Part shown: in pieces, positions 31,768 through 39,945 of the stretch
Layout: each line of letters opens with the position of its first letter
Position numbering within the stretch: the first letter of the stretch is position 1
NCBI GenBank assembly: GCA_028278425.1
Contig: JANQEJ010000345.1
Span: 25,755-89,754 of the forward strand
Source of the DNA: Planctomycetota bacterium
GTDB taxonomy: Bacteria; Planctomycetota; UBA1135; GCA-002686595
Direction: 5' to 3'
DNA length: 64,000 nt
Notes under the pieces: model-generated
What the model was told of the DNA's origin: nothing
Database searches by the model: none
The model's input: the letters and a program-made list of their open reading frames with translations, nothing else
Program-made: the position numbers and the translations under genes

Positions 31768-33537
31768 ATGAAACTGCCATCGCTCCGCGCGACGTGCGGC
31801 GTGCTGCTCGCCCTCCTGGCGACGCAGTGCGCGGGTCCGAACGGACGTTCGACCGACCTCTCCCCCGCCTCGTGGGACCCGGGCGAGCTCGAACGCCTCC
31901 TGGCGGAGAACGCCGACTACGGCCGCCCCGCGCTCGCGGCCACCGGACGCGAAGCCATGGTGAGCGGGACGACCGGAGCGCCGGCCGTGCGCGCCGGGCT
32001 CGAGGCCATGCGCCAGGGGGGCAGCGCGGTCGACGCGGTCCTGACCACCGCGCTCACGCAGGTCGCGCTCGCCGGCGGCGCCTGGGTGAGCTACGCCGGC
32101 ATCCTGACCCTCGTCGTGTACGACGCCGAGACGGGCGAGGTCGTGTCGCTCGACGCGACCTACGACATCCCCGGTGCCGAGCGCGACGCACGCTCGATCC
32201 CGGCGCAGGGCTCGGGGAAACCGAGCGGGCGCACCGCGCTGGTCCCCGGCTTCTTCGGCGGCGTGGAAGCCGCGCACGCGCGGTTCGGCAAGCTGCCGTT
32301 CGCGTCGCTCTTCGACCCCGCGATCCACTTCGCCGAGGAAGGTCTCGAGCTGCCCGCGATGCTCGCGGGGATGATGGAACGCCGTCGCGCGGTGATCGAG
32401 CGACTGCCCGAGACGCGCCGCGCGCTGCTCAAAGAGGACGGACGGCTCTACGTCGCCGGTGAGCTCTTCCGGCAGCCGGAGCTCGCCGCGACGCTGCGCG
32501 CGGTCGCCGAGAACGGCGCCGACTACGTCTACCGCGGCGCCTGGGCGGAGCGTTTCGTCGAGACCGTGCAGCGCGAGGGCGGCGTCGTCACCCTCGACGA
32601 CATGGCGAGCTACGCGCCGACCTGGTCCGAGCCCGTGCGCGCCCTGTACGGCGAGTACGAGGTGTGCGCGCTCGGCTTGCCTTCCAACGGCGGCGTGAAC
32701 GTCGTCGAGTGTTTGAACCTGCTCGAGGAGGCCGGCCTGCGCTCGCTCGGGAGCCCGGCGGAGGACGCCCACGCGCTCTTCTGGCTGCAGCAGGCGACCA
32801 ACCTCTTCGCGCTCGCCTACCTGCCGCGCGTGTTCCGCGACAACGTCGTCGCGGAGCGCGAGGGAACGCTCGAGGAGCGCGCGAGTCGCGATTGGGCCGC
32901 CTGGCTCTGGAAGCGCATGGCGGCCGGCGAGTTCGCGCTCACCTACGCGCCGAAGCACGGGGGGTCGGGCGGCCACTCCGACTCCGTCGTCGCCGTCGAC
33001 CCCGCGGGCAACGTCGCCGCGCTCGTCCACACGATCAACACCGACACCTGGGGCGAGACCGGTATCTTCGTCGACGGGATCTCGATCCCCGACTCCGCCG
33101 CGATCAACCAGGGGCTGATGCACGAAGCCGGGCCCGGCGCGCGCCTGCCCAGCCCGACCAACCCGCTGATCGTCCTGCGCGGCGGAAAGCCCGTGCTCGC
33201 GTCGGGGAGCATCGGCGCGGGCCTCCACCAGGAGACGGTGCAGAACCTGCTCTACGTCCTCGACCACGGCATGGCTCCGAAGGCGGCCATCGACGCGCCG
33301 TCGCTCCTCCTGCCCGCGTTCACGATCGGGAAGCCGATCGCCCAGACCGCCGCGGGCGAGTTCGACGCGGAGATGCTGGAGGAGGTGCGCGCGCTCGGCC
33401 AGCCGGTGAAGGAGCTCTCCGGCGTCGACCAGCGCTCCGCGCGCGGCTACTGGGTGGCGATCTGGATCGACCCGGAGACGGGCGAGCTCACCGGCGCGTG
33501 CCCGGGCAACTTCAACGGAGCGGTGCTCGCCGACTAG
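31768..33537 (+). CDS. Gamma-glutamyltransferase-fold protein lacking the usual nucleophile Thr
   Basis: 589 residues, the normal size of a GGT precursor, with an N-terminal export signal (LRATCGVLLALLATQC). The Ntn-hydrolase family is clear: MVSGTTGAPAVRAGLEAMRQGGSAVDAVLTTALTQVALAGG, SGRTALVPGFFGGVEAAHARFG, and the late NPLIVLRGGKPVLASGSIG. In active GGTs, maturation and catalysis use the first Thr of a TTHxSVVD motif. Here the aligned segment reads GSGGHSDSVVAVD around His403, so the Thr is Gly or shifted to Ser. The protein may not self-cleave, or may use another residue. The role is presumably glutathione- or peptide-related, periplasmic; activity is doubtful. Confidence 0.8.
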   Translation: MKLPSLRATCGVLLALLATQCAGPNGRSTDLSPASWDPGELERLLAENADYGRPALAATGREAMVSGTTGAPAVRAGLEAMRQGGSAVDAVLTTALTQVALAGGAWVSYAGILTLVVYDAETGEVVSLDATYDIPGAERDARSIPAQGSGKPSGRTALVPGFFGGVEAAHARFGKLPFASLFDPAIHFAEEGLELPAMLAGMMERRRAVIERLPETRRALLKEDGRLYVAGELFRQPELAATLRAVAENGADYVYRGAWAERFVETVQREGGVVTLDDMASYAPTWSEPVRALYGEYEVCALGLPSNGGVNVVECLNLLEEAGLRSLGSPAEDAHALFWLQQATNLFALAYLPRVFRDNVVAEREGTLEERASRDWAAWLWKRMAAGEFALTYAPKHGGSGGHSDSVVAVDPAGNVAALVHTINTDTWGETGIFVDGISIPDSAAINQGLMHEAGPGARLPSPTNPLIVLRGGKPVLASGSIGAGLHQETVQNLLYVLDHGMAPKAAIDAPSLLLPAFTIGKPIAQTAAGEFDAEMLEEVRALGQPVKELSGVDQRSARGYWVAIWIDPETGELTGACPGNFNGAVLAD

Positions 33538-33538
33538 C

Positions 33539-33988
33539 TCAGAAGACGAGGTGCGGCACCACGTCGGTGTTGCACAACGTGATCGTCGCCGGGTCGAAGG
33601 CGAATCCCTGACAGTGGAGCGTCGTTCCCGCCGAGCCGGGACCGACGGGAAGCGCCACGCCCTGGAAGAAGCAGAAGCCTCCCGACGCGCAAGCGAAGTT
33701 GCCGTTCCACGCGGCCAGCGTCCCGAAGAAGAGCGCGTCGGGGTTGACCAGGAGCGTCCCGCCGAACACGGGGAACCCAGGTGGCGCAATGGGGCTGAGC
33801 GATGCGCCGACGAAGGCGAGGTCGCCGGCGAACGCCAGGCTGTTGCCCGTCAGCTTGACGTCGAGCGTCGCGGGCGCGACGGCGGCGCTTCCCGTCTGGT
33901 TCACGGCGAGGCTCAGGTCGGTCGGAGGCACCGGCGGAGCGGGCGGGCTCGCAGCCGAGGTCACAAGCAGAATGGCGAGTGCTTTCAT
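33539..33988 (-). CDS. Small secreted beta-module protein
   Basis: 149 residues from ATG 33988, which opens a signal peptide (KALAILLVTSAAS). The body is one beta-rich module (SLAFAGDLAFVGASLSPIAP, GTLLVNPDALFFG, FCFFQGVALPVG). It resembles the C-terminal modules of the metzincin (GQTFFAQGAIFPGG) and the FG-GAP protein at 60498 (GRSIFVQGSIITPNG). Here the module stands alone. Cys pairs may form disulfides. TAGCAT about 25 nt upstream is a plausible -10. Its stop is 1 bp from the convergent stop of the GGT homologue. Function unknown. Confidence 0.65.
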   Translation of the reverse strand: MKALAILLVTSAASPPAPPVPPTDLSLAVNQTGSAAVAPATLDVKLTGNSLAFAGDLAFVGASLSPIAPPGFPVFGGTLLVNPDALFFGTLAAWNGNFACASGGFCFFQGVALPVGPGSAGTTLHCQGFAFDPATITLCNTDVVPHLVF

Positions 33989-34232
33989 GGGAACAAACCG
34001 GGTCGGGCGACTCGTCAACATGCTAGTGCACGCCGGTGGATCGCGGTCGAACCGCGGGATCCTTCCAACGATCCGCGGAGCCCGTCGCGCCGTGCGTGCT
34101 CGTAACGCTACTTGGACTTCAACACTTATGGAGGGAAGACATGGCTCGCTCATTGCACCATCGTCGTTGGGACCAGCGACGGCAACGCCCCTGGGCCAAC
34201 TTCGAATTCTGACGGCTCAACGAGAACGGCGA

Positions 34233-35276
34233 TCAGAAACCCGCCGCCGCCAGATCCCGCGCCAGCGTCCGGCTGAAGCGCCGCCCGCTGGTGTACGTCA
34301 GGTGCGTTCCGTCGTAGGTCAGGTACTCGTCGGTTGCCTGCGAGTAGTCGAAGTAGGGAACGCCGAGCTCCTCGCAAAGACGCTCGAGCCTGCCGCGCGG
34401 CATGGCCTCGAGCTCGACCGCCAGCACGGCTTCCGAGCACGGGTAGCGCACGCAGGAGATCTTCCAGCCCTTCGCCTGGAGCTCCGCGAGCATGCCCTGG
34501 ACCGTGACGAGGATCTGCTCGCGCTTCGGGCGGGTCTCCGGGCTGAGGCGGAAGCGGTAGGTGTCGACGAACCTCTCCTCGTCGAGCACGTCGAACCACG
34601 CGTCGTGCCAGGGGTGGGTCGTCACCGTGCGGACGACCTTCTCGCGGGCGAGGGTCCAGCGGTCGGCGAGCGCGCGGTCGACGTTCTCGGTGCTGAAGCG
34701 CAGGCGCAGGTGCTCCTGGCGCTGGAGCGAGAACCACTGGCCGATGAAGGCGTCGACCTGCGCTTGCGGCTTGCCGCGTTCGAGCAGCAGGTCCCGCGCC
34801 GCCTGCGCCCACTCGAGGAGCTCTTCCTCGAAGTCCGCCGCGCCGGGCACGGGCCTCCGAACCGCGCGGAGCTCCGCGCCGAGCGGGCTCCGCGGCTGGA
34901 AGACGTTGAGCGGGGTGAGCTCGACCACGAGGCGGCGCGGCGTCAGGCGCTCGAGCTCGGGCAAGAGCTGCAACAGGTCCGCTCCCCCGCCCCAAAGAAC
35001 CGCCGCGTTCTCGAAGTCGTCCAGGTACACGCCGTAGTGCACGCGCGAGGCGCCGACGAAGAGGAGCTCCGAGGACTCGAGATCGCCCTTGCAGTGCACC
35101 GGGTCTCCGCCGTCGGCGGGCCAGTACAGGCGTCCGGTGTCCTCGACGGGCGGCCGCGCGACCTCCGGCATGCGCGGCGCGACCGCGTACCACGCGGCGC
35201 AGAGGACGGCGAAGACGCCGACCGAGAGGAACACCGGAGCCGGGCTACGGCTAGAACTGGAAGTAGATGAAGTCAC
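34233..35276 (-). CDS. AlgX/AlgJ-like SGNH partner of the MBOAT acyltransferase
   Basis: 347 residues if translation starts at GTG 35276, which lies inside the end of the MBOAT gene and has GGAG 8 nt upstream; GTG 35234 is the alternative. A transmembrane segment (VFLSVGVFAVLCAAWYAV) is followed by an extracytoplasmic domain. LLFVGASRVHYG looks like the nucleophile block with Ser in GAS, and YDGTHLTY near the end supplies the Asp/His pair (D-G-T-H). This is the pattern of AlgJ/AlgX/DltD-type proteins that take acyl groups from an MBOAT and pass them to a polysaccharide. The position right after an MBOAT gene fits. Confidence 0.75.
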   Translation of the reverse strand: MTSSTSSSSRSPAPVFLSVGVFAVLCAAWYAVAPRMPEVARPPVEDTGRLYWPADGGDPVHCKGDLESSELLFVGASRVHYGVYLDDFENAAVLWGGGADLLQLLPELERLTPRRLVVELTPLNVFQPRSPLGAELRAVRRPVPGAADFEEELLEWAQAARDLLLERGKPQAQVDAFIGQWFSLQRQEHLRLRFSTENVDRALADRWTLAREKVVRTVTTHPWHDAWFDVLDEERFVDTYRFRLSPETRPKREQILVTVQGMLAELQAKGWKISCVRYPCSEAVLAVELEAMPRGRLERLCEELGVPYFDYSQATDEYLTYDGTHLTYTSGRRFSRTLARDLAAAGF

Positions 35277-36684
35277 CGGCTTCACTCCGACGGACGACCA
35301 GGAGGAGGAAGAGGAACACACCGGCCACGGTCGCGCGCAGCCAGACGTGCTTCTTGAGACCGTACCACTCGTGCAGGAGCTGGCCGGCGTGCATGGCGAG
35401 CACCGGCGCGACCAGGAGCAGGTAGCGCGCGTTCGTGACCTCTCCGAGCTCGAACGACTCCGTGAACGGAGCGACGAACATGCGCTCGAGCATGGCCCAG
35501 GCCATGGGGAAGTCCTCGGCGCGGAAGAAGACGACCGACACGACCCAGAGGGCGTGCGTGAACGCGATCCGGACGAGCCGGCGCGCGAGCGCAAGGGCGT
35601 TGGCGGGACGCGTCCCGACCTCGGAGCGCTTCGCGCCGCCGATTGTGCGCTCCACGGCGATCCCGATGCCGTGGATCGCGCCGAAGCTGACGTACGTCCA
35701 CGCGGCGCCGTGCCAGAGGCCGCTGATCAGGAACGTGGCCATGATCGCCACGTAGAAGCGGACCATGCCGCGGCGGTTGCCTCCGAGCGGAACGTAGATG
35801 TAGTCGCGGAACCAGTACGACAGCGTCTTGTGCCAGCGCGTCCACATCTCGGTGAAGCTCTGGCTGATGTAGGGATAGCGGAAGTTCTCCGGGAAGCGCA
35901 GCCCGAGGAGATACGCGACGCCGATGGCGATCCCCGAATACCCGGCGAAGTCGGCGAAGGCCTGGATGCTGAAGTAGAACGCGCCGAGCCACACCGAGAG
36001 CGGGTCGAGCTCCGGAAGCGCTTGCGCGTCGAAGACGCGGTTGACCGGGTGGGCGACGTTGTCCGCGACGACCACCTTCAGGAACAGGCTGCACGTGATC
36101 ATGTACAGCCCGGTCTGCACCGCGGGCGCGAGCAACCGCCGGCGGCGGCGGAACTGCGGCAGGAGCTCGCGCGCCCTCACGATCGGCCCCATGACGAGCT
36201 GCGGGAAGAACGCCACGAAGAGGAAGAAGTCCCAGAAGCTCTTCGCCGGCGTGAGCCGTCCGAGGTAGATGTCGAACGAGTAGCTCAGCGTCTGGAAGGT
36301 GTAGAAGGAGATCCCGATAGGCACGACCCAGCCGACGAGCTCCCAGCCGCCCTCGAAGCCGAGCGTCCGCGCGAAGAAGGACGCGTTCTCGACCGCGAAC
36401 GGCCCGTACTTGAAGATCGAGAGCAGGCCGACGTTGGCGAAGAGGCTCAGGAAGAGCCAGCGGCGCTTCGTCCCGCGCTCCGCGGCCGCGTGGATGCGTC
36501 CACCGGCGACGTAGTCGACCACCGCCGAGGTGACGATCAGCGGCACGTACCACGGGCTCCACCAGGCGTAGAAGACCAGGCTCAGGAAGAGCGTCGCCCG
36601 CTTCGCCGCGACGAACGGAGCGAAGCGCCAGACGGTCCACGCCAGCGCGAAGAAGATCCAGAAGGTGACGGTGTCGAAGGACAT
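35251..36684 (-). CDS. MBOAT-family membrane O-acyltransferase (AlgI-like)
   Basis: 477 residues with about ten membrane segments. AlgI signatures: LFLSLVFYAWW, PIGISFYTFQTLSYSFDIYLG, FFPQLVMGPIVRA, FSIQAFADFAGYSGIAIG, WTRWHKTLSYWFRDYIYVPLGGNRRG and the catalytic-His segment LISGLWHGAAWTYV. MBOATs of this type move acetyl or other acyl groups across the membrane for O-acylation of exopolysaccharide. Third gene of a four-gene minus-strand operon: 6 bp after the small secreted protein, overlapping the SGNH partner. Confidence 0.93.
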   Translation of the reverse strand: MSFDTVTFWIFFALAWTVWRFAPFVAAKRATLFLSLVFYAWWSPWYVPLIVTSAVVDYVAGGRIHAAAERGTKRRWLFLSLFANVGLLSIFKYGPFAVENASFFARTLGFEGGWELVGWVVPIGISFYTFQTLSYSFDIYLGRLTPAKSFWDFFLFVAFFPQLVMGPIVRARELLPQFRRRRRLLAPAVQTGLYMITCSLFLKVVVADNVAHPVNRVFDAQALPELDPLSVWLGAFYFSIQAFADFAGYSGIAIGVAYLLGLRFPENFRYPYISQSFTEMWTRWHKTLSYWFRDYIYVPLGGNRRGMVRFYVAIMATFLISGLWHGAAWTYVSFGAIHGIGIAVERTIGGAKRSEVGTRPANALALARRLVRIAFTHALWVVSVVFFRAEDFPMAWAMLERMFVAPFTESFELGEVTNARYLLLVAPVLAMHAGQLLHEWYGLKKHVWLRATVAGVFLFLLLVVRRSEAGDFIYFQF

Positions 36685-36690
36685 CCGGCT

Positions 36691-36972
36691 CTAGCGTCCG
36701 TCCCCGGCCTCTTCCTCCCGGCGCTTGCGCAGGCGCTCGCCGTAGTTCTTCTCCATCTGGGCTTCCCAGTACTCGAGCACCTCGGGCGGCTCGGGGAAGC
36801 GTCCTTGATCGTCGGACTCCGCGATCCACGTGTCCAGCGCGGTGCGCTCCTCGCCGATGATCCAGAGGACGTTGGGCCGCGCGCCGGGTGCCTTCTCGCC
36901 CTGCGCGTGCGGGAACGGTGCGCCCGCGAGGACGAACGCGATCGAGATGAACCAGCGCAAGGCGCCGGCCAT
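36691..36972 (-). CDS. Small secreted protein of the MBOAT operon
   Basis: 93 residues: signal peptide about 1-24 (LRWFISIAFVLAGAPFPHAQG), then a charged region (VLWIIGEERTALDTWIAESDD, VLEYWEAQMEKNYGERLRKRR) likely helical. No family recognised. It sits 7 bp after the pentapeptide gene and 6 bp before the MBOAT gene, so it is co-translated with them and is probably an accessory factor of the same envelope process. Confidence 0.6.
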   Translation of the reverse strand: MAGALRWFISIAFVLAGAPFPHAQGEKAPGARPNVLWIIGEERTALDTWIAESDDQGRFPEPPEVLEYWEAQMEKNYGERLRKRREEEAGDGR

Positions 36973-36979
36973 TCTACGC

Positions 36980-38116
36980 TCAGGGAACGAGCCGGACCGG
37001 GACCGGGTTGCTGACGAAGGTGAAGGAGAGCGACGGGGATGCCGTCAGACCCACGAAGGCGTGATGGGCCGTCACGCCGATCAGCGTCGGGCTCATCCCC
37101 GGCGGGAGCGTGAACGCTGACGCCGCTTGGCCGGCCCCGTCGAACTGCGCGTAGGAGCTCGGCAGCGTCGTCGAGTTCGCGAACTCCATCGTGAAGTAGG
37201 TGTACGCGTCGACGTTGAGCGGCAGCATCAGCCCCGCGGGGGTGATCGGCGTCCCCGGGGAGGTCCCGGTGACCGAGCCCAGCACGAGGTAGGACTCGCC
37301 GGCGTGCGCCGGACCCGCGTCGAGCGCGAAGACCTGGGCGCCGCCCTGCGAGAGCGAGATCTCCTGGCCGCAGCCCACGAGCGGCTCACTCGAGGGGATG
37401 AAGATCCAGCCGGCCGCGACGGGATCGAAGGTCGTGCCGCTGAAATCGGTGCACGCGTCGTAGAACGCCTGGCCCGCCGTCGACGCGAGGATGGCGCCGA
37501 AGAGCTTCGCCCCGGTGAAGTCGGCCTGATCGAGGTTCGCGCCGAAGAGGTACGCGAAGGAGAGGTCGGCGCCCATCAGGTCCGCCCCGGTGAGGTCCGC
37601 TCCGATGAGGAAGGAGTTGGAAAGGTCGACACGGTTGAGCATCGCCCCGGGCAAGAGCGCGAGCTCGAGCACCGCTCCCGACAGGTCCGCGTCGTTCAGA
37701 TTCGCGCCGGAGAAGTCGGACTGTTTGAGGTAGGCGTTCGTCGCGTCGGCGTCGATCAGGTTCGCGCCGGAGAGCAGGGACTGGTCGAAGCGCGCGTCAT
37801 CGAGGTCGGCTCCGCTCAGGTTGACGCCGGTCGCGTCCACCAGGGACATGAGCGCGCTCGTCAGGTCGGCGCCGACGAGCGACGAGTTGGCCAGGCTGCC
37901 GCCCGTGAAGACCGAGCTCGACAGGTTGATCCCGTCGAGGATCTCGTTCGAGTGATCGTGGTTGGAGTGGCTCTCGCACGAGTGATCGGCACCGGCGGTC
38001 AGCGGATCGATCGGCAGAGCGCACCCGGCGGCGCCGCAGCCGCATTGAGCCGCCGCCGTGGACCCGGCAAGAATCGAGAACAAGAACGCGGTCGTCAGGT
38101 TCGCAATGGGGCGCAT
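36980..38116 (-). CDS. Secreted pentapeptide-repeat protein with C-terminal beta module
   Basis: 378 residues from ATG 38116, which has GGAGAGG 5-6 nt upstream. Signal peptide to about residue 23 (SILAGSTAAAQ), a Cys/His-rich stretch (CGCGAAGCALP, DHSCESHSNHDHS), then about 150 residues of A(D/N)LxX pentapeptides (LVGADLTSALMS, LSGADLDDARF, LSGANLIDADA, LTGADLMGADL) predicting a right-handed quadrilateral helix. The last 120 residues are the module shared with the propeller at 12418 (YLVLGSVTGTSPG, LPLNVDAYTYF). First gene of the MBOAT operon. Confidence 0.85.
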   Translation of the reverse strand: MRPIANLTTAFLFSILAGSTAAAQCGCGAAGCALPIDPLTAGADHSCESHSNHDHSNEILDGINLSSSVFTGGSLANSSLVGADLTSALMSLVDATGVNLSGADLDDARFDQSLLSGANLIDADATNAYLKQSDFSGANLNDADLSGAVLELALLPGAMLNRVDLSNSFLIGADLTGADLMGADLSFAYLFGANLDQADFTGAKLFGAILASTAGQAFYDACTDFSGTTFDPVAAGWIFIPSSEPLVGCGQEISLSQGGAQVFALDAGPAHAGESYLVLGSVTGTSPGTPITPAGLMLPLNVDAYTYFTMEFANSTTLPSSYAQFDGAGQAASAFTLPPGMSPTLIGVTAHHAFVGLTASPSLSFTFVSNPVPVRLVP

Positions 38117-38546
38117 CGAACCTCTCCTCTGCAACTACCACGCGGACGGGGGAGCTCGCGGGTTTCCGATCCTACTGCCCGCGCCGAATCTGGGTGGAAA
38201 ACCGGGGTTTCGGCGCTCTCCAGGAACGCCCAAAGGGCGCTGCGACGTCCTGAGCGGCCCTCCGCCCTCCCCGCGGCTCGCCGATGGCCCTTGACTCCGC
38301 TCGCGCCTCGAGCGGCTCGCATCGAGCCCCGGCCGATCCCGCCCGCCCATCGACGGCCTCCAACGGCAGCGGCCGCCGGCGCTTCCGATCGGGACCGGGA
38401 CCGGCGTCGGAGGTCGCGAATCCGCCGCGAGGCGCGATGCTCGCGCTCGGAAGGAGTTTCCGGGAGCCGCCGGGAAGCGGACCTTGCAGGCCCGGCAGCC
38501 GGCCGCTCGCCTCAAGGATCTCGCATCCGGCGCCGAAAGACATCGG
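38117..38546. other. 430-bp gap upstream of the pentapeptide operon and the pseudopilin gene
   Basis: Divergent promoters must lie here. The pentapeptide side has TAGTTG about 17 nt upstream of the Shine-Dalgarno-bearing start; the pseudopilin side has no clear -10. Extended frames on both strands are Arg/Pro/Ser-rich and look like GC-driven artefacts. No strong hairpin or RNA gene was found. Confidence 0.45.
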
Positions 38547-39047
38547 ATGCGCCGCGGTGGGTTCACGCTGCTGGAGCTCCTCTTGGTGCTCCTCCTGATC
38601 TCGTTCGTCGCGGCGGCGGTGATTCCGGCCTACTTCTCCCGCAGCGACGTCACCCTGGAGAACGCCGCCGTGCTGCTCGCCAAGGACCTGCGCGCGGCCC
38701 AGAACCGCTCGGCCTTCATGGGAGAGGCGACGGTGGTCGAGTTCCTTCCGGACGGGGACGGCTACCGCGTCCTCACCAAGGAGGGCCGGCCGGTGGACAA
38801 CCCGCGGAACGAGCTCCCCTTCGAGCGGCGCTACTCGATCGACGGCGTCTTCCGCGGCGTCGTCATCCGCGAGGTGCACCTCGAACACGGGCGGCGGCTG
38901 GAATACGACGACCGGGGCGAGCCGAAGCAGGCCGGCCGCATCGTGCTCACCTTCGGCAACGACACCCGGGTCATCACGGTGAACCCGCCCTACGGTCACA
39001 TCGCGGTGCTCGGCACCTCGAGCGGCTTCGTCGACCTCGGCTACTGA
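38547..39047 (+). CDS. Type IV pilin-like/GspH-FimT pseudopilin
   Basis: 166 residues from ATG 38547. The N-terminus RRGGFTLLELLLVLLLISFVAAAVIPAY is a type III signal: prepilin peptidase would cut after Gly and methylate Phe, leaving Glu at +5. After the hydrophobic stalk come a helix (LLAKDLRAAQNRSAF) and beta strands typical of GspH/FimT minor pseudopilins (TVVEFLPDGDGYRVLT, GRIVLTFGNDTRVI, GHIAVLGTSSG). It would assemble into a type II secretion or type IV pilus tip. No partner genes are nearby. Confidence 0.85.
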   Translation: MRRGGFTLLELLLVLLLISFVAAAVIPAYFSRSDVTLENAAVLLAKDLRAAQNRSAFMGEATVVEFLPDGDGYRVLTKEGRPVDNPRNELPFERRYSIDGVFRGVVIREVHLEHGRRLEYDDRGEPKQAGRIVLTFGNDTRVITVNPPYGHIAVLGTSSGFVDLGY

Positions 39048-39060
39048 GCGGCCGAAACGG

Positions 39061-39280
39061 ATTTAAATGAAAGGAGTCGCTTCCGGGGCGGAAGCGACTC
39101 CGCGCGGGTCGCAACTGGCGCAAGCGCCAGCGGACAGCCGAGTGGGTTGGCAGGCTCCCACGTCGGCTTCCCCGAAGGTCGTTGGCAGGTTCGGCCTCCG
39201 AGGACCTCGACCGAAGTCGAGGTGACGAGCGAGGCAGGTTTCGCTCGGTCCCGTCGGGCGGCAGGGTTCCGGCGGGACAA
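39061..39280 (-). ncRNA. Candidate structured small RNA with repeated GGCAGG/CCTGCC hairpin loops
   Basis: Between two convergent coding ends lies a run of seven hairpins: 39073-39101 (12-bp stem), 39115-39130 (6 bp, CAAG loop), 39137-39167 (10 bp plus one bulge), 39176-39197 (6 bp), 39204-39223 (8 bp, CGAA loop), 39224-39250 (9 bp plus bulge) and 39248-39278 (10 bp). Four loops hold the same word: TTGGCAGGCT, TTGGCAGGTT, GGCAGGTT and GCGGCAGGGTT on the plus strand. On the minus strand TTGCGC (39313-39308), 16 bp, and TAGTCT (39291-39286) form a promoter, and the 12-bp hairpin is followed by TTTCATTT like a terminator. That gives a transcript of about 220 nt. I recognise no known RNA family. 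Confidence 0.5.
39073..39101 (-). terminator. 12-bp hairpin closing the candidate RNA
   Basis: GGAGTCGCTTCC and its exact complement flank a 5-nt loop. On the minus strand TTTCATTT follows the stem, a partial U tract. On the plus strand the hairpin lies 26 bp after the pseudopilin stop and could also end that transcript. Confidence 0.55.
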
Positions 39281-39285
39281 GGGTC

Positions 39286-39313
39286 AGACTAGCAGGGTCT
39301 GGCCGGCGCGCAA
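39286..39313 (-). promoter_or_regulatory. Candidate promoter TTGCGC-16-TAGTCT for the structured RNA
   Basis: Minus-strand TTGCGC at 39313-39308 and TAGTCT at 39291-39286 with a 16-bp spacer. The start site would fall near 39279, exactly where the first hairpin begins. Confidence 0.4.
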
Positions 39314-39333
39314 CCCCGCGCCGGGGATTGCCC

Positions 39334-39876
39334 TCAGTATTCCCCTACGGAGGAGTCGACCTCCTCGCGCCACGCGTCCAGGCCCCCCCGGAGGGAGGAG
39401 ACGTTCGTAAAGCCGTGGCCGGCGAAGTAGGCCGCCACGTCCAGGGAGCGGGCCCCCGTCTTGCAGTGGAACACGATCCGGGTGTCCTTGGGGAGCTCCA
39501 TGTACTTGCCGGAGTCGTTGTAATCCAGGGGCTCCGCCTGCGGGATGCTCGCCAGCTCCAGCTCCTCGGGGCTGCGCACGTCGATGAAGCGGAGCTCCTC
39601 GCCGGCGTCCAGCCAGGCCTTCACGTCGCCCGGCGCCACCTGCATGTTCTGGTCGAGCTCGTGCGACCGCAGGATGTGCTGTATCACCTCGCCCGTATCC
39701 AAGATGTTGTGGTCCTTGCACACCTGACCGAGCGTGTCGGTGGGCTGGAAGCCGCACGACGAGCAGCCGCCCACGTGGTAGCGCTGGAACAGCGCCCGCT
39801 GGGCGGAGGGAATGCGCTCGAGCACCTCCTCCATCGTCATGTCCAGGGTGATCGTCACGTCGCTCGTCTCGGTCAT
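39334..39876 (-). CDS. Rhodanese-domain protein with N-terminal DUF1858-like domain
   Basis: 180 residues. The N-terminal 70 residues (TMEEVLERIPSAQRALFQRYHVGGCSSCGF) form a DUF1858-like helical domain with Cys38 and Cys41 in a C-x-x-C pair. The rhodanese domain follows (ELRFIDVRSPEELELASIPQAEPL) with active-site Cys138 in HCKTGARS. Such proteins carry persulfide sulfur or act in sulfur or redox relay in the cytoplasm. GGAG 7 nt before the ATG and TAGAAT at 39915-39910 make a clear expression start. Divergent from the ProRS gene. Confidence 0.88.
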   Translation of the reverse strand: MTETSDVTITLDMTMEEVLERIPSAQRALFQRYHVGGCSSCGFQPTDTLGQVCKDHNILDTGEVIQHILRSHELDQNMQVAPGDVKAWLDAGEELRFIDVRSPEELELASIPQAEPLDYNDSGKYMELPKDTRIVFHCKTGARSLDVAAYFAGHGFTNVSSLRGGLDAWREEVDSSVGEY

Positions 39877-39945
39877 CGGGGTTCTCCGGGGCCTGGGTGG
39901 TTCTCGCTGATTCTATCGCGCGGGGAAGGGTAGGATCCCCGCCCC

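Noticed and set aside
39147..39410. Plus-strand coding frame through the hairpin region
   Set aside because: The predicted peptide follows the hairpin repeats, has no ribosome site and overlaps the rhodanese gene antisense. RNA structure explains the sequence better.
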